Assembly (NCBI GenBank): GCA_020072905.1
Contig: JAIQGB010000396.1
Span: 1-7,338 of the forward strand
Direction of reading: 5' to 3'
DNA length: 7,338 nucleotides
DNA from: Terriglobia bacterium
GTDB taxonomy: Bacteria; Acidobacteriota; Terriglobia; UBA7540
The position numbers were made by a program, and so were the translations under genes. Below the pieces are notes generated by a model that was given only the letters and a program-made list of their open reading frames with translations, made no database searches and was not told where the DNA came from. Below, piece by piece: positions 6,007-7,338 of the stretch (positions within the stretch are counted from its first letter, which is position 1; each line of letters starts with the position of its first letter).

Positions 6007-6055
6007 CGCAACTTGCGACCCGCAACCGACAACTGGCAACTGAGAACTTACGACT
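6007..6055. repeat. Heptamer tandem repeat, seven units
   Basis: Seven abutting 7-bp units: CGCAACT, TGCGACC, CGCAACC, GACAACT, GGCAACT, GAGAACT, TACGACT; consensus roughly NRCAACT. It differs from the octamer family in both period and sequence, and lies 24 bases after it and 12 bases before the promoter of the peptidase gene. Confidence 0.75.
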
Positions 6056-6066
6056 TCTCTCCCTGC

Positions 6067-6095
6067 TTGACCCCAAGCCGCTCCTGCCCTAAAGT
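6067..6095 (+). promoter_or_regulatory. Sigma-70-type promoter of the S58 peptidase gene
   Basis: TTGACC (6067-6072, five of six -35 bases), a 17-base spacer and TAAAGT (6090-6095, four of six -10 bases). Transcription would start near 6102, leaving a leader of about 15 bases. This suggests the peptidase gene is expressed independently of the membrane-protein genes before it. Confidence 0.5.
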
Positions 6096-6117
6096 GCCGA
6101 ACCAATCCGGGTGAGCC

Positions 6118-7218
6118 ATGTCCGAAATCAGCCGTCGCGCCTTTCACCGTGCCGCCGCCGCCGCCGCTCTAGTCGGTGCCGCGGGTCCGGGTCCGCTTGC
6201 CGTGGGAGCATCCGACGCCGAGGTTCCGGAATCCCGCGGCTCAATCACCGACGTGCCGGGAATCCGCGTTGGCCACTTTGCTGACCCGCGACGTCCCACC
6301 GGCTGTACGGCGATTCTTTTTGACAGCGAGGCCACTGCGGGCGTGGACTATGACGGCTCGGCGCCGGGTTCGTATCTGGGCGTCTTGCTCCAGCCGGTGA
6401 GCCCGCTAGCCAAGATCCATGGACTGCTGCTGACCGGAGGCGGACCGATGGGACTGGCAGCCGTGCCGGGAGCGGTCCGATTCTTGGAGGAAAAGAAGGT
6501 CGGGTATGACTGGGGCATCCCGGAGACTCGCATTCCCATCGTTGTAGGGGCGGTGATTGACGACCTCGCGCTGGGCGATCCCCGGATCCGCCCTGACGCG
6601 GAAGGCGCCTACAAAGCCTGCCAGGCGGCCTCGACCGCGCCCCTGGAAGAAGGGAACGTGGGCGTCGGCGCGGGTGGAACAGTGGGAAAGATGCTTGAGA
6701 ACCACGGCTACAAGGGTATGAAAGGTGGGCTGGGTACGGCGAGCGTCCGCCTCGGCGAAGTGGTCATCGGAGCGATTGCGGTTTTGAACTCCGTCGGCGA
6801 CATCGTTGACTGGCGCAGTGGCAAAATCATCGCCGGAGCGCGGAAGCCCGACGGCAGCGGTTTCGCCAACATCATTGAGACGATCAAGAAGCTGTCGGTG
6901 GAGGGCAAGCGGACTACCGTGCAAGTTCACGACCCGGCGCTGCACAGTACGACGCTTATCGTGGTGGCGACCAATGCCGACTTCACCAAGACGGAATTGA
7001 CTAAGGTCGCCATGATGGCCTCCACGGGCGCCGCCCGCTGCATCAACCCCTATCACACGAACGGCGACGGCGACAGCACCTTCGCGCTCTCGACCAACAA
7101 GCTGAAGACGGACTTGTCGGTCTCCGTCGCCGGGGCGGTGGCCGCCGAGATGGTCTCCGAGGCCGTATTGCGTGCCGTCAAGATGGCGCGCTCCATCGAG
7201 GACTCAAGAAGACGTTGA
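6118..7218 (+). CDS. Tat-exported S58 (DmpA/NylC-like) P1 family peptidase
   Basis: A 366-residue N-terminal-nucleophile hydrolase of the S58/P1 family, whose members include L-aminopeptidase D-esterases and the nylon-oligomer hydrolase NylC. The N terminus has a twin-arginine signal (SRRAFHR at 5-11, then an Ala-rich hydrophobic run to about 32), so folded export is expected. Mature sequence starts near GSITDVPGIRVGHF; further family marks are TGCTAILFD (61-69), GLLLTGGGPMGL (102-113), NVGVGAGGTVGK (180-191) and HTNGDGDSTFAL (313-324). By comparison with NylC, self-cleavage should occur before Thr278 in ALHS-TTLIVVATN; the residue before it is Ser277, where I recall Asn in relatives. Substrate is unknown. 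The last residues SRRR lie over the flagellin fragment on the other strand, so the native C terminus may have been altered. The ribosome site is weak. Confidence 0.92.
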   Translation: MSEISRRAFHRAAAAAALVGAAGPGPLAVGASDAEVPESRGSITDVPGIRVGHFADPRRPTGCTAILFDSEATAGVDYDGSAPGSYLGVLLQPVSPLAKIHGLLLTGGGPMGLAAVPGAVRFLEEKKVGYDWGIPETRIPIVVGAVIDDLALGDPRIRPDAEGAYKACQAASTAPLEEGNVGVGAGGTVGKMLENHGYKGMKGGLGTASVRLGEVVIGAIAVLNSVGDIVDWRSGKIIAGARKPDGSGFANIIETIKKLSVEGKRTTVQVHDPALHSTTLIVVATNADFTKTELTKVAMMASTGAARCINPYHTNGDGDSTFALSTNKLKTDLSVSVAGAVAAEMVSEAVLRAVKMARSIEDSRRR

Positions 7219-7336
7219 GAGTATTCGCGGTGAACACCTGTCCGGCGTTGTAATTCGTCTTGGAACCGATGCGATCGATTTCGCTCTTGATCGCGGTATA
7301 TTCGGCGTCCAGCGCGACTCGTTGCTGATTGGACAC
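7178..7336 (-). pseudogene. Flagellin fragment, 3' end lost, 5' end outside the window
   Basis: Minus-strand reading from the right edge gives VSNQQRVALDAEYTAIKSEI, then DRIGSKTNYNAGQVF and TANTLNVFLS. This matches the conserved D1 part of bacterial flagellin (..QR.AL..E...IK.EIDRI...T.FNG..), about 100-160 residues into the usual protein. After LNVFLS (near 7202) the frame reads PRWSAPS and stops at 7178-7180, antisense to the end of the peptidase gene. Flagellins need a C-terminal D0/D1 helix, which is missing, so the gene is broken here. The start of the gene lies beyond the window. Alternative: an assembly join between two loci. Confidence 0.7.
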
Positions 7337-7338
7337 GG

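Overview
The window looks like a piece of a GC-rich Acidobacteriota-type chromosome. The pointers are a TPR protein followed by a CRTAC1-like FG-GAP/ASPIC-UnbV protein, a TonB protein with a long membrane-spanning N-terminal region, a small integral membrane protein I recognise as DUF6677-like, and imperfect 7/8-bp repeats between genes. This assignment rests on recalled family distribution, not on a search.

Layout. (1) Bases 1-3036, plus strand: the 3' part of a gene for a secreted or periplasmic TPR protein, then a gene for an exported Ca-binding beta-propeller protein of the CRTAC1 family. (2) Bases 3037-3416: no intact gene; a hairpin after the propeller gene and a short TPR-like remnant. 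(3) Bases 3417-4784, minus strand: tRNA-Gln(CTG) with encoded CCA and its own strong promoter, and upstream of it a tonB-like gene that is split by a one-base frameshift in its glycine-rich linker. (4) Bases 4785-5236: divergent spacer with a hairpin that covers part of the tonB Shine-Dalgarno. (5) Bases 5237-5929, plus strand: a DUF6677-like membrane protein and a 58-residue two-helix membrane protein. The small gene sits between tracts of an 8-bp degenerate repeat in opposite orientations, and a separate 7-bp repeat array follows. (6) Bases 6067-7218, plus strand: a promoter and a Tat-exported S58 (DmpA/NylC-like) peptidase. (7) Bases 7178-7338, minus strand: a flagellin fragment entering from the right edge and breaking off inside the last codons of the peptidase gene.

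How the genes relate. The TPR/propeller pair is probably one transcriptional unit. The tonB, DUF6677 and 58-residue genes all concern the cell envelope, but nothing in the sequence ties them to one pathway. I did not find a clearly new multi-gene system. The strongest oddities are the octamer repeats bracketing the 58-residue gene, the flagellin/peptidase junction, and the frameshifted tonB.
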